Shown: positions 34,377-43,125, counted from the first letter of the stretch. The stretch: 64,000 bases of DNA from Manganitrophus sp963718695 (GCA_963718695.1 OY970371.1:3906001-3970000); one strand, 5' to 3'. The notes: generated by a model not told the origin, from the letters alone. Made by a program: numbers and translations.

Positions 34377-34511
34377 ATGTGCGAAATGGATGAGTCTATT
34401 GAAGAAGAGAAGAAGCAAGATCAACAGACACCGTCTGAAGTCATACCAGAAAATTCGGCGGAAGCGCATCGCAACGAGGTGCCGCTCGAGAAATCAACAA
34501 GCGGAGCTTGA
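34377..34511 (+). CDS. 44-aa acidic hypothetical protein
   Basis: A short open frame from ATG 34377 to TGA 34511 has GGAGGAAG at ideal spacing. It encodes a hydrophilic, Glu-rich peptide (MCEMDESIEEEKKQ at the start) with no membrane segment. It starts 17 bases after the secreted protein gene and is likely cotranscribed with it. No family is recognised; support rests on the ribosome-binding site and spacing. Confidence 0.5.
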   Translation: MCEMDESIEEEKKQDQQTPSEVIPENSAEAHRNEVPLEKSTSGA

Positions 34512-34636
34512 TTCATTCAGCTAAATCGTGTATTACCGGTTCATCCGCGAGCGTTTCTACCCGTCTAAGATAAACTCGCCGCTTCACGTCAACCTCCCCT
34601 TTGTCCTTCTATATTTCGTCCTCCAATTGCCCAAAA

Positions 34637-34664
34637 TTGCCAATCCGGAATCTTTTGCTATACT
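34637..34664 (+). promoter_or_regulatory. Sigma-70 promoter of the outer-membrane barrel gene
   Basis: TTGCCA at 34637-34642 and TATACT at 34659-34664 with a 16-base spacer, about 85 bases upstream of the ATG at 34749. Confidence 0.55.
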
Positions 34665-34748
34665 TGAATGCCATGTTGACCATTCCTTGATGGGATGGGG
34701 CGAGTCCTTTCGATCCATTCCTGTTATCAATCTACTTTGGAGGAAGAC

Positions 34749-35690
34749 ATGGCGCGACGGAGAGAGGTCCGAAACCGATTTTTTGCTTATCTCGTCCTGA
34801 TCATCTCGGTGGGTTTGTTTACATTCGGATCATCGCAGCAGGCCCTCGCGCAGCTCGGGGCCATCGGCGGAATCGGCGGAATCTCGGGCGGCGAGACCAA
34901 CGAGGCGGCCCCGCTCTTCACGATGACCGGAAGCCCCAGCTTCAACGAAGGGGAAGGGAGCCTCAGCTTTGCCTATCAGAACACACGGATCACACGGATC
35001 TTTGGAGAAAAGATTGAAGAGCGTTCCGTAGATATCTTCGGCGCCAGTGTCGATGCCGAGCTGACATCCAAGGTTTACCTCGTCGGTTATGGCGTGACCG
35101 ATCTCGTCTCGGTCGGCGCGGTTTTCTCGTTCGATACCTCGCGTGTTAGAGCGACTGCGACGGATGGGTCAGGCGCGATCGCAGAGACGGAGCAAGAGGA
35201 TTTAGCAAATCCCTCTTTTTTCGTGAAGTACACCGTTCTGCGGAATCCCAACATCTCCGTTCGGGGGACGGTGAAGCTGCCGACCGGTTATGATGCAGGG
35301 AGCGACAATGCGGGGGTCGATCTTGATCTTGCCTATTCGGCTTCCCTCTGGGGCTACTCCGATCTTCACCTGCAAGTCGGCTATCAATATACCTTGGAGG
35401 ACCGATTTAACTTCGACCCCACCGATGTTCTCATCGCCAATGCCGCCCTGGCCCGCTCCTTCGGTGAAAACTTCGTCTTCTTTACTGAGCTGACCTTCCG
35501 GCAAGGGGGAGGCTCTTTTGATTCCGAGAACGACAGCCCCACGCAGAAGAGCCTCGATGTCGTCCCCGGATTTAAGGCGCGTTTTCAAGAGAAATTCCTC
35601 TTCTCGACGGCGGCCCGGATTGCGGTGATCAATGATTTCGAGCTCGGATATGACTATTCCTATCTGGCGTTGTTCAGCTATATTTTTTAA
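34749..35690 (+). CDS. Outer-membrane beta-barrel protein
   Basis: The 313-aa product has a signal peptide (about 1-34, ending ALAQ), a short Gly-rich stretch, then amphipathic beta-strands. The last residue is Phe in LFSYIF, a C-terminal signature of outer-membrane barrels. It resembles transporter/porin proteins of the meta-pathway phenol-degradation type. Its transported substrate is unknown. GGAGGAAG precedes ATG 34749, which is chosen over ATG 34695. It is followed by an adenylate cyclase gene. Confidence 0.75.
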   Translation: MARRREVRNRFFAYLVLIISVGLFTFGSSQQALAQLGAIGGIGGISGGETNEAAPLFTMTGSPSFNEGEGSLSFAYQNTRITRIFGEKIEERSVDIFGASVDAELTSKVYLVGYGVTDLVSVGAVFSFDTSRVRATATDGSGAIAETEQEDLANPSFFVKYTVLRNPNISVRGTVKLPTGYDAGSDNAGVDLDLAYSASLWGYSDLHLQVGYQYTLEDRFNFDPTDVLIANAALARSFGENFVFFTELTFRQGGGSFDSENDSPTQKSLDVVPGFKARFQEKFLFSTAARIAVINDFELGYDYSYLALFSYIF

Positions 35691-35768
35691 TGCTCACATC
35701 GGGTGATTAAGTAAATTGATGCCTGTTTTCCTGCCGCTGATTTCGTCTCCGCATTTAGGAAGGATCGC

Positions 35769-37169
35769 ATGACGTTTTTCCCTCTCCAGGCGGGCCTCCG
35801 GCTGAAACTGACCCTTCCGGTTGTCCTCCTCATTCTGGTCATCATGTTTTCGATCTCTTTTCTCTTCGGTCTTCGCCACGAGCAAACCCTCCGCGGTGAA
35901 ATGAAACGGCGGGCGGTGAGGACTGCGCAGACGGCCGGGACGATGAGCATCATTCCGCTTCCCGGGGTCCCCGCTTGGACGCTCTCTAAAAGTTTTGTCC
36001 CGCTTGTTCCGCAACTCGATCCGAATGTGCTCTACGTCGTTGTCTTCGACGAATTCGGGAAAGTCCAGGCCGCTTCGATCAATCAGCCCCTTCTGAGGGC
36101 ATTGCTCGATCAAGAAGAGATCGCGTCGGCGGAAAAAGAATTGTTCTTGGAGGTCACCGATCCGCAGGCAGTAAAAGAAGAGCGTTCGCGTTTCTCCCGG
36201 TGGGGATCCCTTCTTCCGGTGGAGGTCGGGCTTCAGCCCGACGGGCGGGGAAAGGTCGTGGTCGGCTTCTCCCTCGAAGAAATGGAGCGGGAGGTTTCTA
36301 CTTCAAGGCGGACGGCGCTCGGCCTGACCCTCGGTTTTGTCGTATTGGGGGTGGTGGTGGCTGTGGCCGTCGCCTCGTCGATCACGCAGCCGATCCAGGT
36401 ACTGGTGCGGGGGATGGAGGAGGTTCGCAAGGGGAACCTTGCGGCGGATGTTGAAATCCCGAATAAAGATGAGATCGGCGCGTTGGCCAATTCGTTTAAC
36501 TTCATGATCGCCGGGTTGCGGGAGCGGGACCGGATCAAAGGGACTTTTCAGAGGTTCGTCTCTTCCCAGGTGGCGGAAAAGGTGCTGGGGGCCAAGGATA
36601 TCGTCCTGACCGGGGAGCGCCGGCGCGCCAGCATTCTCTTCGCCGATATTCGGGGTTTTACCTCGATGTCGGAGCGGCTGGCGCCGGAAGAGATCGTCAG
36701 CATGCTCAATGAGTATTTCACGGTGATGGTCGATATCATCATTACTCATGAAGGGAATCTCGATAAGTTTATCGGGGATGCGATGATGGCGATTTTCGGC
36801 GCGCCGCTGCGTCACCTGGATGATCCGCTCCGGGCGGTGCGGACCGCCGTCGACATGCAGCGGGCCCTGGTGGAATTGAATGAAGAGCGGGATCGGCGGG
36901 GGGCGGAGGCGATCTATATCGGCATCGGGATTGCGACGGGAGATGTGGTTGCGGGAAACATCGGCTCCGAGAAGCGGATGGAGTATTCGGTCATTGGGGA
37001 TGAGGTCAATCTCGCCGCCCGAATCCAATCGAAGAGCGGAAAGCAAAAGATCCTCATCTGCCCGGAAACGTTCAAGGCGGTCCAAGGGGAGATTAAAACG
37101 ATCCCGCTTGAGCCGGTCATGCTCAAAGGAAAGAGCCATCCGGTTCAAATCTATGAAGTGGTTTATTAA
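35769..37169 (+). CDS. Class III adenylate cyclase with membrane sensor and HAMP domain
   Basis: The 466-aa protein has a membrane helix at about 15-37, an extracytoplasmic sensor, a second helix at about 180-205, HAMP (VRGMEEVRKGNLAADVEI) and a class III cyclase domain. Metal-binding Asp residues occur in LFADIRGFT and IGDAMMAIFG, Lys in DKFIGD suggests adenine binding, and the SVIGDEVNLAAR loop is intact. It probably makes cAMP in response to an external signal. AGGAAGGA lies before ATG 35769. Confidence 0.92.
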   Translation: MTFFPLQAGLRLKLTLPVVLLILVIMFSISFLFGLRHEQTLRGEMKRRAVRTAQTAGTMSIIPLPGVPAWTLSKSFVPLVPQLDPNVLYVVVFDEFGKVQAASINQPLLRALLDQEEIASAEKELFLEVTDPQAVKEERSRFSRWGSLLPVEVGLQPDGRGKVVVGFSLEEMEREVSTSRRTALGLTLGFVVLGVVVAVAVASSITQPIQVLVRGMEEVRKGNLAADVEIPNKDEIGALANSFNFMIAGLRERDRIKGTFQRFVSSQVAEKVLGAKDIVLTGERRRASILFADIRGFTSMSERLAPEEIVSMLNEYFTVMVDIIITHEGNLDKFIGDAMMAIFGAPLRHLDDPLRAVRTAVDMQRALVELNEERDRRGAEAIYIGIGIATGDVVAGNIGSEKRMEYSVIGDEVNLAARIQSKSGKQKILICPETFKAVQGEIKTIPLEPVMLKGKSHPVQIYEVVY

Positions 37170-37211
37170 TCGGACCGGTTTGTGTGAGGATTTGGGGAAA
37201 GGCGAGACGGT

Positions 37212-38201
37212 TTATTTCTTCCGCTTCAGGACCGACTCGACCGCTTGGACGATCTGCTTCGCGGTCAAGCCGTATTTCTCCATCAGCTCCATCGGGGTGC
37301 CGGATTCCGCATAGGTGTCGGCGATTCCAACCGAAGCCATCGGCACCGGATGATGCTCCGCGATGACCTGCGCGACGCGGCTTGCAACCCCTCCCGAGAG
37401 AAGATGCTCCTCCGCCGTGACGATCGCGCCGGTCTCCTCGGCAGCGGCAATGACGGCGGCTTCATCGATCGGTTTGAGCGTGTGCAGATCGATCACGGCC
37501 ACGGAGATCCCCCGCTCCCGGCAAATATCCGAAGCGACCAACGCTTCCCATACCAGCAGTCCATTGGCGATAATCGTCGCATCCTCTCCCGCAACAAGCT
37601 TGTTGGCGCGCCCCAACTGAAAAGATTCGGAGCCGGTGTAGAGGATCGGCGCTTTCGGCCGTCCGGTCCGGATATAGACCGGGCCGACATGTTCCGCCGC
37701 CAGCCGGACGAGCGCTCTGCAGGAGATCTCATCGGCCGGCGAAAGGACCGTAAATTTCGGAAGGGCGCAGGCGAGGGCGAAATCTTCGACGCTTTGTTGT
37801 GAAGCCCCGTCTTCTCCCAGACTAATCCCGCCGTGGGAACCGACGATCTTCACGTTCAGCGAGGGATTGGCGACCGACATCCGGAGTTGATCGAACGACT
37901 TGCAGAGAAGAAACGACGCGAAGCTGGAGGCGAAGGGGATCTTTCCGCACGAGGCGAGTCCCGCCGCCACAGAGACCATGTTTGCTTCGGCGATGCCGCA
38001 GTTGAAAAAGCGATCGGGGAAGGCCTTTCCGAAGAGACCGCTCTTGGTCGACTTGGAGAGGTCGGCGTCGACCGCCACGATCCGGGGGTCGGCTTTGCCG
38101 AGATCAACCAATACTTGCCCGTAGGCGTCTCGGGTCGCGAGGCCGAATTTTTTCTCACGCCGGACGGCCGCTTTCGTTTCAGATGGGCTTTTGGTATTCA
38201 T
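37212..38201 (-). CDS. tktB: Transketolase, C-terminal subunit
   Basis: The 329-aa protein carries the pyrimidine-binding and C-terminal domains of transketolase (GIAEANMVSVAAGLAS, SHGGISLGEDGASQQSVEDFAL, EEHLLSGG). With the separate N-terminal subunit upstream it forms a two-gene transketolase that transfers two-carbon units in the pentose phosphate or Calvin cycle. Its start overlaps the end of the upstream gene (ATGA type, 4 bases), so the subunits are translationally coupled. Confidence 0.9.
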   Translation of the reverse strand: MNTKSPSETKAAVRREKKFGLATRDAYGQVLVDLGKADPRIVAVDADLSKSTKSGLFGKAFPDRFFNCGIAEANMVSVAAGLASCGKIPFASSFASFLLCKSFDQLRMSVANPSLNVKIVGSHGGISLGEDGASQQSVEDFALACALPKFTVLSPADEISCRALVRLAAEHVGPVYIRTGRPKAPILYTGSESFQLGRANKLVAGEDATIIANGLLVWEALVASDICRERGISVAVIDLHTLKPIDEAAVIAAAEETGAIVTAEEHLLSGGVASRVAQVIAEHHPVPMASVGIADTYAESGTPMELMEKYGLTAKQIVQAVESVLKRKK

Positions 38202-39019
38202 CGGTCGAGTTCCTTAAGAGATGCCTGAAGCTGATCTGTGGTCGGCGCCACCCCATGAAATTCGAGATTGTTCTCCATAAAGGAAACCCCCTTTCCCTTG
38301 GTGGTGCGGGCAAGGAGAAGGGTCGGCTTTCCGGCCGTCTGTCGGGCCTCCTCAAAAGCCTTCAAAATCTGGCCCAAGTCATGTCCGTCGAAATCGATTA
38401 CATGCCAGCCGAAGGCGCGCCATTTGTCGGCGAGCGGCTCGATGTCGAGGATCTCAGTGGTCCAACCGTCCAACTGTTGGCGGTTGCAATCGAGGATCAC
38501 GGTCAAGTGGTCGATCTTGTAGTGGGCGGCGAACATGGCGGCCTCCCAGACCTGGCCCTCGTTTGCCTCTCCGTCGCCCATCAAGACATAGACGCGGTAG
38601 TCTTTCCGGTCGAGCCGTCCCGCCAGCGCCATTCCCGCCCCAATCGAAACGCCCTGGCCGAGCGATCCGGTCGACGCTTCGACGCCGGCGAGCTTTCCTT
38701 TTTCGGGGTGGCCCTGAAGGGGGCTGCCGAGTTTGCGGAGGGTTTTCAGCGCTTCGACCGGAAAATAGCCGGTCCGCGCCAACGCCGCATAAAGAGCGGG
38801 GGCGCCATGCCCCTTGCTCAGAATAAATCGATCGCGGTCTGCCCATTCCGGATCGGACGGTTTGTGGCGGAGGACCTTGAAATAGAGGGCGGTGATCAAA
38901 TCGGCGGCCGAAAGGGACCCTCCCGGATGTCCGGAGGCGGCGGCGGTGATCATCTCCACGATATCTTTCCGAAGGAGTGTGGCTTTTTTCTGAAGTTGTT
39001 CGATCGTTCCATTTTCCAT
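38198..39019 (-). CDS. tktA: Transketolase, N-terminal subunit
   Basis: The 273-aa protein is the thiamine-pyrophosphate-binding half: SGHPGGSLSAADLI near residue 30, SKGHGAPALYA, GSLGQGVSIGAGMA and the TPP motif GDGEANEGQVWEA with an ILDCNRQQ end. ATG 39019 is chosen; longer forms from 39046 or 39067 are possible. The split into two genes is common in several bacterial and archaeal lineages. Confidence 0.9.
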   Translation of the reverse strand: MENGTIEQLQKKATLLRKDIVEMITAAASGHPGGSLSAADLITALYFKVLRHKPSDPEWADRDRFILSKGHGAPALYAALARTGYFPVEALKTLRKLGSPLQGHPEKGKLAGVEASTGSLGQGVSIGAGMALAGRLDRKDYRVYVLMGDGEANEGQVWEAAMFAAHYKIDHLTVILDCNRQQLDGWTTEILDIEPLADKWRAFGWHVIDFDGHDLGQILKAFEEARQTAGKPTLLLARTTKGKGVSFMENNLEFHGVAPTTDQLQASLKELDR

Positions 39020-39127
39020 CGCGGGCCTTAAGGTATCAGAAAGCATTTTCCAAGTCAACGCCATCATCGATTAAAAATTTGAAGAGCGCCTCCTCCGAAC
39101 GGCGGATATTTTCATCGCTCGGATTGC

Positions 39128-39156
39128 TTGACAGGATAATGCGGAGTCATTATAAT
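39128..39156 (+). promoter_or_regulatory. Perfect consensus sigma-70 promoter of tRNA-Leu
   Basis: TTGACA at 39128-39133, a 17-base spacer and TATAAT at 39151-39156. Expected start is about 4 bases before the mature tRNA. Both hexamers match consensus at all 12 positions. Confidence 0.9.
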
Positions 39157-39167
39157 GGCGAAAATTT

Positions 39168-39252
39168 GCCGAAGTGGTGGAACTGGTAGACACGCACGTT
39201 TGAGGGGCGTGTGGGGCAACCCGTGGGGGTTCAAATCCCCCCTTCGGCACCA
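39168..39252 (+). tRNA. tRNA-Leu (anticodon GAG)
   Basis: The 85-base sequence folds with acceptor arms GCCGAAG/CTTCGGC, an anticodon stem CACGT/GCGTG around loop TTGAGGG (anticodon GAG, reading CUC/CUU), a long variable arm as in class II tRNAs, and a T-loop TTCAAAT. The terminal CCA is encoded at 39250-39252. Confidence 0.95.
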
Positions 39253-39397
39253 ACCTCCAATATGATTCACCTTCGTTCGGATGACCTTCTTGTGTACCGT
39301 TCGGAAGACCTCGGCCCATCGCTCACTTTCCAAGCCTCAGCCCATTATCCGCATTTCTTCCTTAGAGAGCTTTACTCTGAGTGCATCGGGGTAAACA

Positions 39398-39406
39398 TGA
39401 TATAAT
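39398..39406 (+). promoter_or_regulatory. Extended -10 promoter of the HNH nuclease gene
   Basis: TGATATAAT at 39398-39406 is a perfect extended -10 element; no good -35 is seen. It lies 14 bases before ATG 39421. Confidence 0.5.
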
Positions 39407-39420
39407 TCTCGAGAGGCAGT

Positions 39421-39975
39421 ATGGAAATGACCCTTCTATTAAACGCAACCTACGAGCCTTTGCGGGTCATCCCTTGGAAAAAGGCAATTCTTCTCTTATG
39501 CCAGGGGAAGGTGGAGGTTCTGGAGGTTTACGACCGGGAGATCCGGGGCGTTTCTATTTCCTTTCGACTTCCTGCGGTGCTGCGCCTTCTCGAATTGGTT
39601 AAAATCAAGAAAAATCAACGTGTCGTCAAGTTTTCTCGGGGAAATATTTTTGCAAGGGACAAACATTCTTGTCAATACTGCGGCCAGCGTTTCCGGGCCG
39701 ATGAGTTAACCTTTGATCATGTCGTCCCGATCGCCAAAGGGGGCAAGAAAACCTGGACCAACATCGTGACCGCCTGTATCCGGTGTAATAATCGGAAAAG
39801 CGGGAGAACCCCCGATGAAGCGAACATGCGGTTGATCAAGAAGCCGGAGAAGCCGAGCTGGAGTCCCTCCTTGACGATCACCATCGGGATTAAAAAGACG
39901 CCGGAAAGCTGGCGCGATTACCTCTACTGGAACCTCTCTCTGGAAGAAGATCTTCCTGACGAAGAACCCTCCTAA
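39421..39975 (+). CDS. HNH endonuclease
   Basis: The 184-aa protein has a C-terminal HNH domain with zinc-finger Cys pairs CQYCG and CIRCNNRKSG around the active-site FDHVVP and the TNIV segment. An N-terminal region (about 1-70) is shared with a common family of chromosomal HNH proteins whose cellular role is not settled. The start at 39421 has GAGAGG close upstream. No methylase or mobile element flanks it, so it is not an obvious restriction or homing unit. Confidence 0.88.
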   Translation: MEMTLLLNATYEPLRVIPWKKAILLLCQGKVEVLEVYDREIRGVSISFRLPAVLRLLELVKIKKNQRVVKFSRGNIFARDKHSCQYCGQRFRADELTFDHVVPIAKGGKKTWTNIVTACIRCNNRKSGRTPDEANMRLIKKPEKPSWSPSLTITIGIKKTPESWRDYLYWNLSLEEDLPDEEPS

Positions 39976-39993
39976 AATATTTCTGCTGTTTTC

Positions 39994-40875
39994 TTAAGGC
40001 GCATCATCCTCTCGCTCCGACGACGAACTCGAATGAATCCGTTTGTGGAACCGCTCCAGCCAAGACCCTTTTTCCGTCTCCCCCACTTGGGTGTAAATGT
40101 GAATGAGATTGCGGATCATCCTTGTAATTATCTGACGGGTGGAGACCTTTCGAAGGTACTGATCAAGGATCCCTTTTTCGTCCCCTGAGAGTTTCGATTC
40201 GATCTCCCCGCGTGTCAGCATCCGTCCCTGATTGAATGGGTCGATGTAAATTTCGTCTTGTCCATCCGACCAAGCCACGAGGAAGTGTCCCGGCATGCCG
40301 ACTCCATAAAGGGGGAGGGTGAGCCTCTCTGCAAGGAGGAGCATCACGACCGAGAGGCTGATCGGAATCCCTTTTTTTGTATCAAGGACGGTATTGATAT
40401 AGCTGTTTTCCGGGATGTAGTAATTTTCTTGGTTTCCCGAGAAGAGAAGCTCTTCGAAGAGATACTGATTCAATGTTCGGATCACGGCCATGGGAGGAGA
40501 GGCAGGCTGGATTCTCTTCCGGAGTACGTCAGCCATCCGGTTGATCTCTGCTCGATAGGTTTTCGGATCCATCTCCGGATAGGCGAATCGGGCCAAGAGA
40601 AAAACCCCTTCTTCCAACGGACAGGGTTCTTTCTCGGCGTAGCGATGCCACTCCTGATCTAATATTTCGAGCCGGATCGACTCGATGATCTGGTCGGCCC
40701 GCTTCGAAATCAATGGATCGCATTCCCTTATGCAGCGCTCCAGCGCAGGGAGGGCGGGGGGGCCGATCTCGACTAATCGTTGACGGATGATCTCAAAATG
40801 GGAATCCTCCTCTCCCAAGAGTCTAATCAACGCGTCCAGGGTGCTGTCTTTTCCAGATAAATCCATCCCGCTCAT
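39994..40875 (-). CDS. SirB1 family transglutaminase-like protein
   Basis: The 293-aa protein has an N-terminal HEAT-like helical part (about 10-60) and the SirB1/transglutaminase-like region with SYINTVLDTKKGIPISLSVV, LYGVGMPGHFLVAW and IYIDPFNQG. The family is widely conserved and its function unclear. It overlaps the upstream diguanylate cyclase gene by 4 bases, so the two are coupled. It converges on the HNH gene with only 18 bases between the stops. Confidence 0.85.
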   Translation of the reverse strand: MSGMDLSGKDSTLDALIRLLGEEDSHFEIIRQRLVEIGPPALPALERCIRECDPLISKRADQIIESIRLEILDQEWHRYAEKEPCPLEEGVFLLARFAYPEMDPKTYRAEINRMADVLRKRIQPASPPMAVIRTLNQYLFEELLFSGNQENYYIPENSYINTVLDTKKGIPISLSVVMLLLAERLTLPLYGVGMPGHFLVAWSDGQDEIYIDPFNQGRMLTRGEIESKLSGDEKGILDQYLRKVSTRQIITRMIRNLIHIYTQVGETEKGSWLERFHKRIHSSSSSEREDDAP

Positions 40876-41816
40876 TTCGGTTGATGCATCATGGCGCGGT
40901 TTTTTCCGGAACGCTTGGCATCGTAGAGGGCATCGTCGGCGGCCGCAATGAGGGCCTCTTCGGTATCGATGCCGGGAGAGGGAAATATCGCAAAGCCGAG
41001 ACTCACGGTAAATTGGGTCCCCCCTTTTTTTCCTTTACGTAGGCCAAAGACATGCCCTGCAATGGTCCGGCGGATCCGTTCGGCCACCTCCATCGCCGCC
41101 CTCTCTTCCATCCGCTGCGGAAGCACAATCGTGAATTCGTCTCCACCGTAACGTGCAGCGAAGTCGTATCCGCGAAGGAGATCCCGGAGGATGGTCCCGA
41201 TTTCCTGTAAGACCCGATCCCCATTGAGATGGCCTAGGTCGTCATTGATCCGCTTAAAATGATCGACATCCATCATCATGCAGAAGATCTGTCCTTTTTG
41301 CCGTTCTGCCCGCCGGATCTCCCGCTGCAGAAACTCTTTCAGATATTTGCGGTTGTAAAGCCCGGTCAATGGATCGATGATCGACAGCCTTTCCAATTGC
41401 CGGATACGCTGTTTGAGTTTATCTTGTGTTGCTTTGATTCGCAAGAGGACTTCGGCGCGCAGTAGCAGATCTTCAATCCGGTAGGGACGCGTGATGTAAT
41501 CCCATGCACCGCTATCGAGCGCCTTCTGTTTTTGAACGGGATCATGCGGAGAGCCGATCAGGAGAAGTGGTATTTCCCGCGCCGCTTTTTGATCGATGAA
41601 CGAGGAGAGATGAGAAAGATCCATCTGAGGAGGATGGAGAGAGACCGGATCATCGTAGATGATCAAATCGATCTTTTCTTTGGAGAGGATCCGAAGTCCT
41701 TGTCGGAGGGTTTCCGCCTCATAAATCCGGTAGGCGGTCGGGCCTTCTTTTAAGGCTTCCCGCATCTTTCGCCGTTGCGCTTTCTCCTCCTTCACCAGAA
41801 GCAGGCCTCGTTTCAT
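40872..41816 (-). CDS. Response regulator diguanylate cyclase (REC-GGDEF)
   Basis: The 314-aa protein has an atypical receiver (about 1-125, with the YDDP acidic pair and DYITRPY) followed by a GGDEF domain. The active site GGDEF is intact, and an inhibitory RxxD (RGYD) lies five residues upstream, so it should make c-di-GMP with product feedback. The receiver is degenerate relative to the other REC-GGDEF protein at 47679-48689. Coupled to the SirB1-like gene. Confidence 0.9.
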   Translation of the reverse strand: MKRGLLLVKEEKAQRRKMREALKEGPTAYRIYEAETLRQGLRILSKEKIDLIIYDDPVSLHPPQMDLSHLSSFIDQKAAREIPLLLIGSPHDPVQKQKALDSGAWDYITRPYRIEDLLLRAEVLLRIKATQDKLKQRIRQLERLSIIDPLTGLYNRKYLKEFLQREIRRAERQKGQIFCMMMDVDHFKRINDDLGHLNGDRVLQEIGTILRDLLRGYDFAARYGGDEFTIVLPQRMEERAAMEVAERIRRTIAGHVFGLRKGKKGGTQFTVSLGFAIFPSPGIDTEEALIAAADDALYDAKRSGKNRAMMHQPK

Positions 41817-41897
41817 TCTTCCTCCCCATTTTCTTCGCGCTCAAAGCGCTTAGAATACTTAGGAACTCTCATTGATGTCAATAGAAATCTGATTTTA

Positions 41898-41926
41898 TTG
41901 TTTTCGCGGAGGCGATTCGGTATACT
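41898..41926 (+). promoter_or_regulatory. Probable sigma-70 promoter of the sirtuin-CBS operon
   Basis: TTGTTT at 41898-41903 and TATACT at 41921-41926 with a 17-base spacer. The transcript would start near 41933 with a leader of about 24 bases before the proposed ATC start at 41957. Confidence 0.5.
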
Positions 41927-41956
41927 CAACCCAACCGTTTAGGATGGAGGATTCCT

Positions 41957-42691
41957 ATCCTTACCGAGGCCCATATCAAGACAGCGCGGGACCGGATCGC
42001 CTCCGCCCGCTCGATCACTGTTTTAACGGGGGCTGGAATTTCGGCCGACAGCGGCGTTCCGACCTTTCGGGGAGAAGGGGGGCTCTGGAAAGAATTTCGG
42101 GCGGAAGCGCTTGCCACGCCGGAAGCATTTGAGTCGCGTCCCGAGATCGTCTGGGAATGGTACCACTGGCGGCGTAAGATCATCTCGGAAAAACGCCCCA
42201 ACCCGGCGCATGAAGCTTTGGTCTTGCTGGAGAATGCCTGCTCGAATTTCACCCTGATCACTCAAAATGTCGACGGGCTTCACACTCTGGCCGGAAGCCG
42301 GAAGATTATCGAGCTGCATGGGAGCCTGTGGCGGATGCGTTGTCTGCGTTGCGGTCAGGTCAGGGAGGATCGTTCCCTCGATCTTCCTCCGCTTCCTCTC
42401 TGTGAACGGTGTCATTCATTGCTTCGTCCGGACGTGGTCTGGTTTGGCGAGGCGATCAACCCGGTCCCTTTGCAAAAAAGCTTGGAAGCATGCCAAGGGG
42501 GAGACGTTTTCTTGGTGATCGGGACCTCGGGCGTGGTTCAGCCCGCGGCTTCATTTGCCTCGATCGCCAAGGACCAGGGGGCGTTCACGATTGAGATCAA
42601 TACCGATGACTCGGAAATCGCAGATCGGGATTTGCTCCTCACCGGGCGCGCGTCGGAGGTCGTTCCGCAATTGATCCATGCCCAACCATGA
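41957..42691 (+). CDS. cobB: NAD-dependent deacylase, SIRT5/CobB class III type; probable ATC start
   Basis: The frame encodes a full sirtuin of about 244 aa: TGAGISADSGVPTFRG (NAD site), TQNVDGLH, catalytic His in ELHGSLW, zinc Cys pairs CLRCG and CERCH, and GTSGVVQPAA. The WYHWRR motif (Tyr and Arg three apart) is typical of desuccinylase-type sirtuins. No ATG, GTG or TTG precedes the NAD-binding motif after the upstream stop at 41882; the next standard codon (TTG 42218) would remove it. ATC at 41957 has GGAGG six bases upstream. A one-base indel after ATG 41944 is the alternative. Confidence 0.88.
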   Translation: MLTEAHIKTARDRIASARSITVLTGAGISADSGVPTFRGEGGLWKEFRAEALATPEAFESRPEIVWEWYHWRRKIISEKRPNPAHEALVLLENACSNFTLITQNVDGLHTLAGSRKIIELHGSLWRMRCLRCGQVREDRSLDLPPLPLCERCHSLLRPDVVWFGEAINPVPLQKSLEACQGGDVFLVIGTSGVVQPAASFASIAKDQGAFTIEINTDDSEIADRDLLLTGRASEVVPQLIHAQP

Positions 42692-42721
42692 TCGTTAGTA
42701 TCGATTCATAAGGAGGAGAAG

Positions 42722-43102
42722 ATGACACCATTGGCCCTTTTGATGCATCGAGACCTGCAGGAAATTTCCCCGAAGTCGACGGTTCGCGATGCGGCAAAAC
42801 AGATGCGGGATAAACGGATCGGCTCCCTTCTGGTCAGCGAGGGGATGGAGCGGATCGGTATTGTCAGCGAAACCGACTTTGTTCGAAAGGCACTGGCGGA
42901 GGGGCTGAATCCCGACACCACCCCCGTTGAGAAAATCATGAGCCAGCCGGTCATCGGGATCGATATCGACAAGACGGCGAAAGAGGCGAACGACCTGATG
43001 GCGATAAAAGGGGTTCGTCACCTCGCGGTGACCGATAAGGGGAAGATCGTCGGGATCATTTCCGTGCGCGATCTGGTGATCTGCTTCAAGAACCGATTGT
43101 AG
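42722..43102 (+). CDS. CBS domain-pair protein
   Basis: The 126-aa protein is two CBS motifs (SPKSTVRDAAKQMRDKRIGSLLV and IDIDKTAKEANDLMAIKGVRHLAV), the size of a stand-alone Bateman module. Such modules bind adenine nucleotides or SAM and often regulate partners. AGGAGG lies just before ATG 42722. It follows the sirtuin by 30 bases, so both likely share a promoter, and a terminator follows. Confidence 0.9.
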   Translation: MTPLALLMHRDLQEISPKSTVRDAAKQMRDKRIGSLLVSEGMERIGIVSETDFVRKALAEGLNPDTTPVEKIMSQPVIGIDIDKTAKEANDLMAIKGVRHLAVTDKGKIVGIISVRDLVICFKNRL

Positions 43103-43125
43103 ACGCCGTCCGGAGCCGGAACGAA

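Noticed and set aside
39168..39252. tRNA-Leu as attachment site of the prophage
   Set aside because: It is about 10 kb from the prophage edge with conserved host genes between them, and no 3' tRNA fragment was noticed at 48690-49040.
39421..39975. HNH nuclease as part of a defence system
   Set aside because: No methylase, NTPase or other defence partner adjoins it, and the family is common in chromosomes without such context.
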